5,234 bases of DNA from Nitrospirota bacterium. Lineage in GTDB: Bacteria > Nitrospirota > Nitrospiria > SBBL01 > Manganitrophaceae. The DNA lies in NCBI GenBank assembly GCA_023248505.1, contig JAHFEM010000096.1:1745-6978 (forward strand), given 5' to 3'. A program made the position numbers and the translations under genes. Positions within the stretch are counted from its first letter, which is position 1; every line of letters starts with the position of its first letter. Under the pieces are notes generated by a model. It made no database searches. It had not been told where the DNA came from and worked only from the letters and a program-made list of their open reading frames with translations. Positions 4,440 to 5,234 of the stretch are shown here, piece after piece.

Positions 4440-4528
4440 AAACCGATCCGTCCCTCAAACAAGGTTGGAGCGAAGCGAAAGCGGGCAACCGGACCCCTCT
4501 CCGAAAAGCAGGCCTGAAAGATGGATAA
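4436..4528 (+). CDS. Possible 30-residue mini-ORF coupling ferredoxin to folB
   Basis: An ATG at 4436 overlaps the ferredoxin stop (ATGA) and opens a 30-codon frame ending in TAA at 4526-4528, eight bases past the first base of folB. The product is basic and polar (MKTDPSLKQGWSEAK, then AGNRTPLRKAGLKDG) and unlike any family I know. There is no separate ribosome binding site, so translation would depend on the ferredoxin. The spacer also holds a small stem GGTTG/CAACC (4463-4490). It may be a translational-coupling leader rather than a functional peptide, or simply chance. Confidence 0.3.
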   Translation: MKTDPSLKQGWSEAKAGNRTPLRKAGLKDG

Positions 4529-4871
4529 GCTGGCGATTTACGAGATCGAATTCCACGGCCATTGCGGTGTGACCGAAGCGGAGCGAACCATCGGTCAGCG
4601 GCTTTCTGTCGATGTGGAGATGGAGTGCGATACGGCGGGCGCTGCGCGATCCGATCGCCTTGAAGAGGCCGTCGATTACGATCATCTCTGTGGGGAAATC
4701 GTTAAGATCGGAAGAGAAAGCCGCCTGCACCTCATCGAGACCCTCGCAGAGAGAGTCGCCGGCAAGATTTTGGAAGATCGGCGGACCCGTTCCGTCACCG
4801 TCCGGGTGAAGAAGTGTCTCCCTCCCCGGGAAGAGATCCGGGGAGGCGTCGTGGTGGAGATCGTGCGAAGC

Positions 4872-4901
<30 letters not shown>
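4521..4901 (+). CDS. folB: Dihydroneopterin aldolase FolB
   Basis: This 126-residue enzyme converts 7,8-dihydroneopterin to 6-hydroxymethyl-7,8-dihydropterin and glycolaldehyde in folate synthesis. It matches the family end to end: IYEIEFHGHCGVTEAERTIG at 6-25, DRLEEAVDYDHL around 45-56, LIETLAERVAGKIL at 71-84, and VRVKKCLPP at 94-102. By recalled alignment with the S. aureus enzyme, E21, Y53, E73 and K98 correspond to the catalytic and pterin-binding residues. The start at ATG 4521 is fixed by an in-frame TGA at 4515-4517. No good ribosome binding site precedes it, which fits coupling to the mini-ORF. The last residues, AEREIRS (118-124), are encoded by an inverted heptamer repeat arm and are probably not part of the conserved fold. 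Confidence 0.95.

Positions 4902-5234
<333 letters not shown>

Overview
The window looks like ordinary chromosomal DNA from a Gram-negative bacterium of moderate-to-high GC content. The visible part of the P-II protein, the RpoH-type sigma factor and the HrpB tail resemble what I remember from Nitrospirota and neighbouring deep-branching phyla. That placement is tentative, because nothing could be searched. No tRNA, rRNA, CRISPR array, transposase or phage gene is visible.

Layout, left to right. (1) The C-terminal end of an HrpB-type helicase on the + strand (ends 235) converges with a methionine sulfoxide reductase B carrying a Tat-like export signal (247-735, minus). (2) A 439-base stretch without an assignable gene (736-1174) holds a 34-codon ORF and a start-less open frame with coding-like base composition, possibly gene remnants. 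(3) An unrecognised helical 145-residue protein (1175-1612, minus) and an unrecognised four-helix membrane protein (2013-2420, plus) diverge from an AT-rich control region with promoter-like sequences on both strands. (4) The membrane protein converges on a small heat shock protein (2469-2915, minus); between them lies a strong hairpin with a T-run on the hsp20 side. (5) hsp20 and the heat-shock sigma factor gene rpoH (3127-4047, plus) diverge from a 211-base control region. (6) A thioredoxin-like 2Fe-2S ferredoxin (4146-4439), a bridging 30-codon mini-ORF and folB (4521-4901) form a likely operon behind a good sigma-70-like promoter. (7) glnB or glnK (minus, cut by the right edge) converges on folB across an inverted array of degenerate heptamers.

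The clearest functional theme is heat shock: an RpoH regulator beside a classic RpoH-type target. The hsp20 upstream region holds two similar CCTTGAC-type promoter elements. Its leader can fold so that part of the Shine-Dalgarno sequence is paired, which makes it a candidate RNA thermometer. MsrB adds a possible envelope repair function. FolB (folate synthesis), the ferredoxin and P-II (nitrogen signalling) are housekeeping.

I see no convincing undescribed multi-gene system. The observations most worth following are the hsp20 leader, the heptamer element that forms the end of folB, the mini-ORF coupling ferredoxin to folB, and the possible remnants between msrB and the 145-residue protein.
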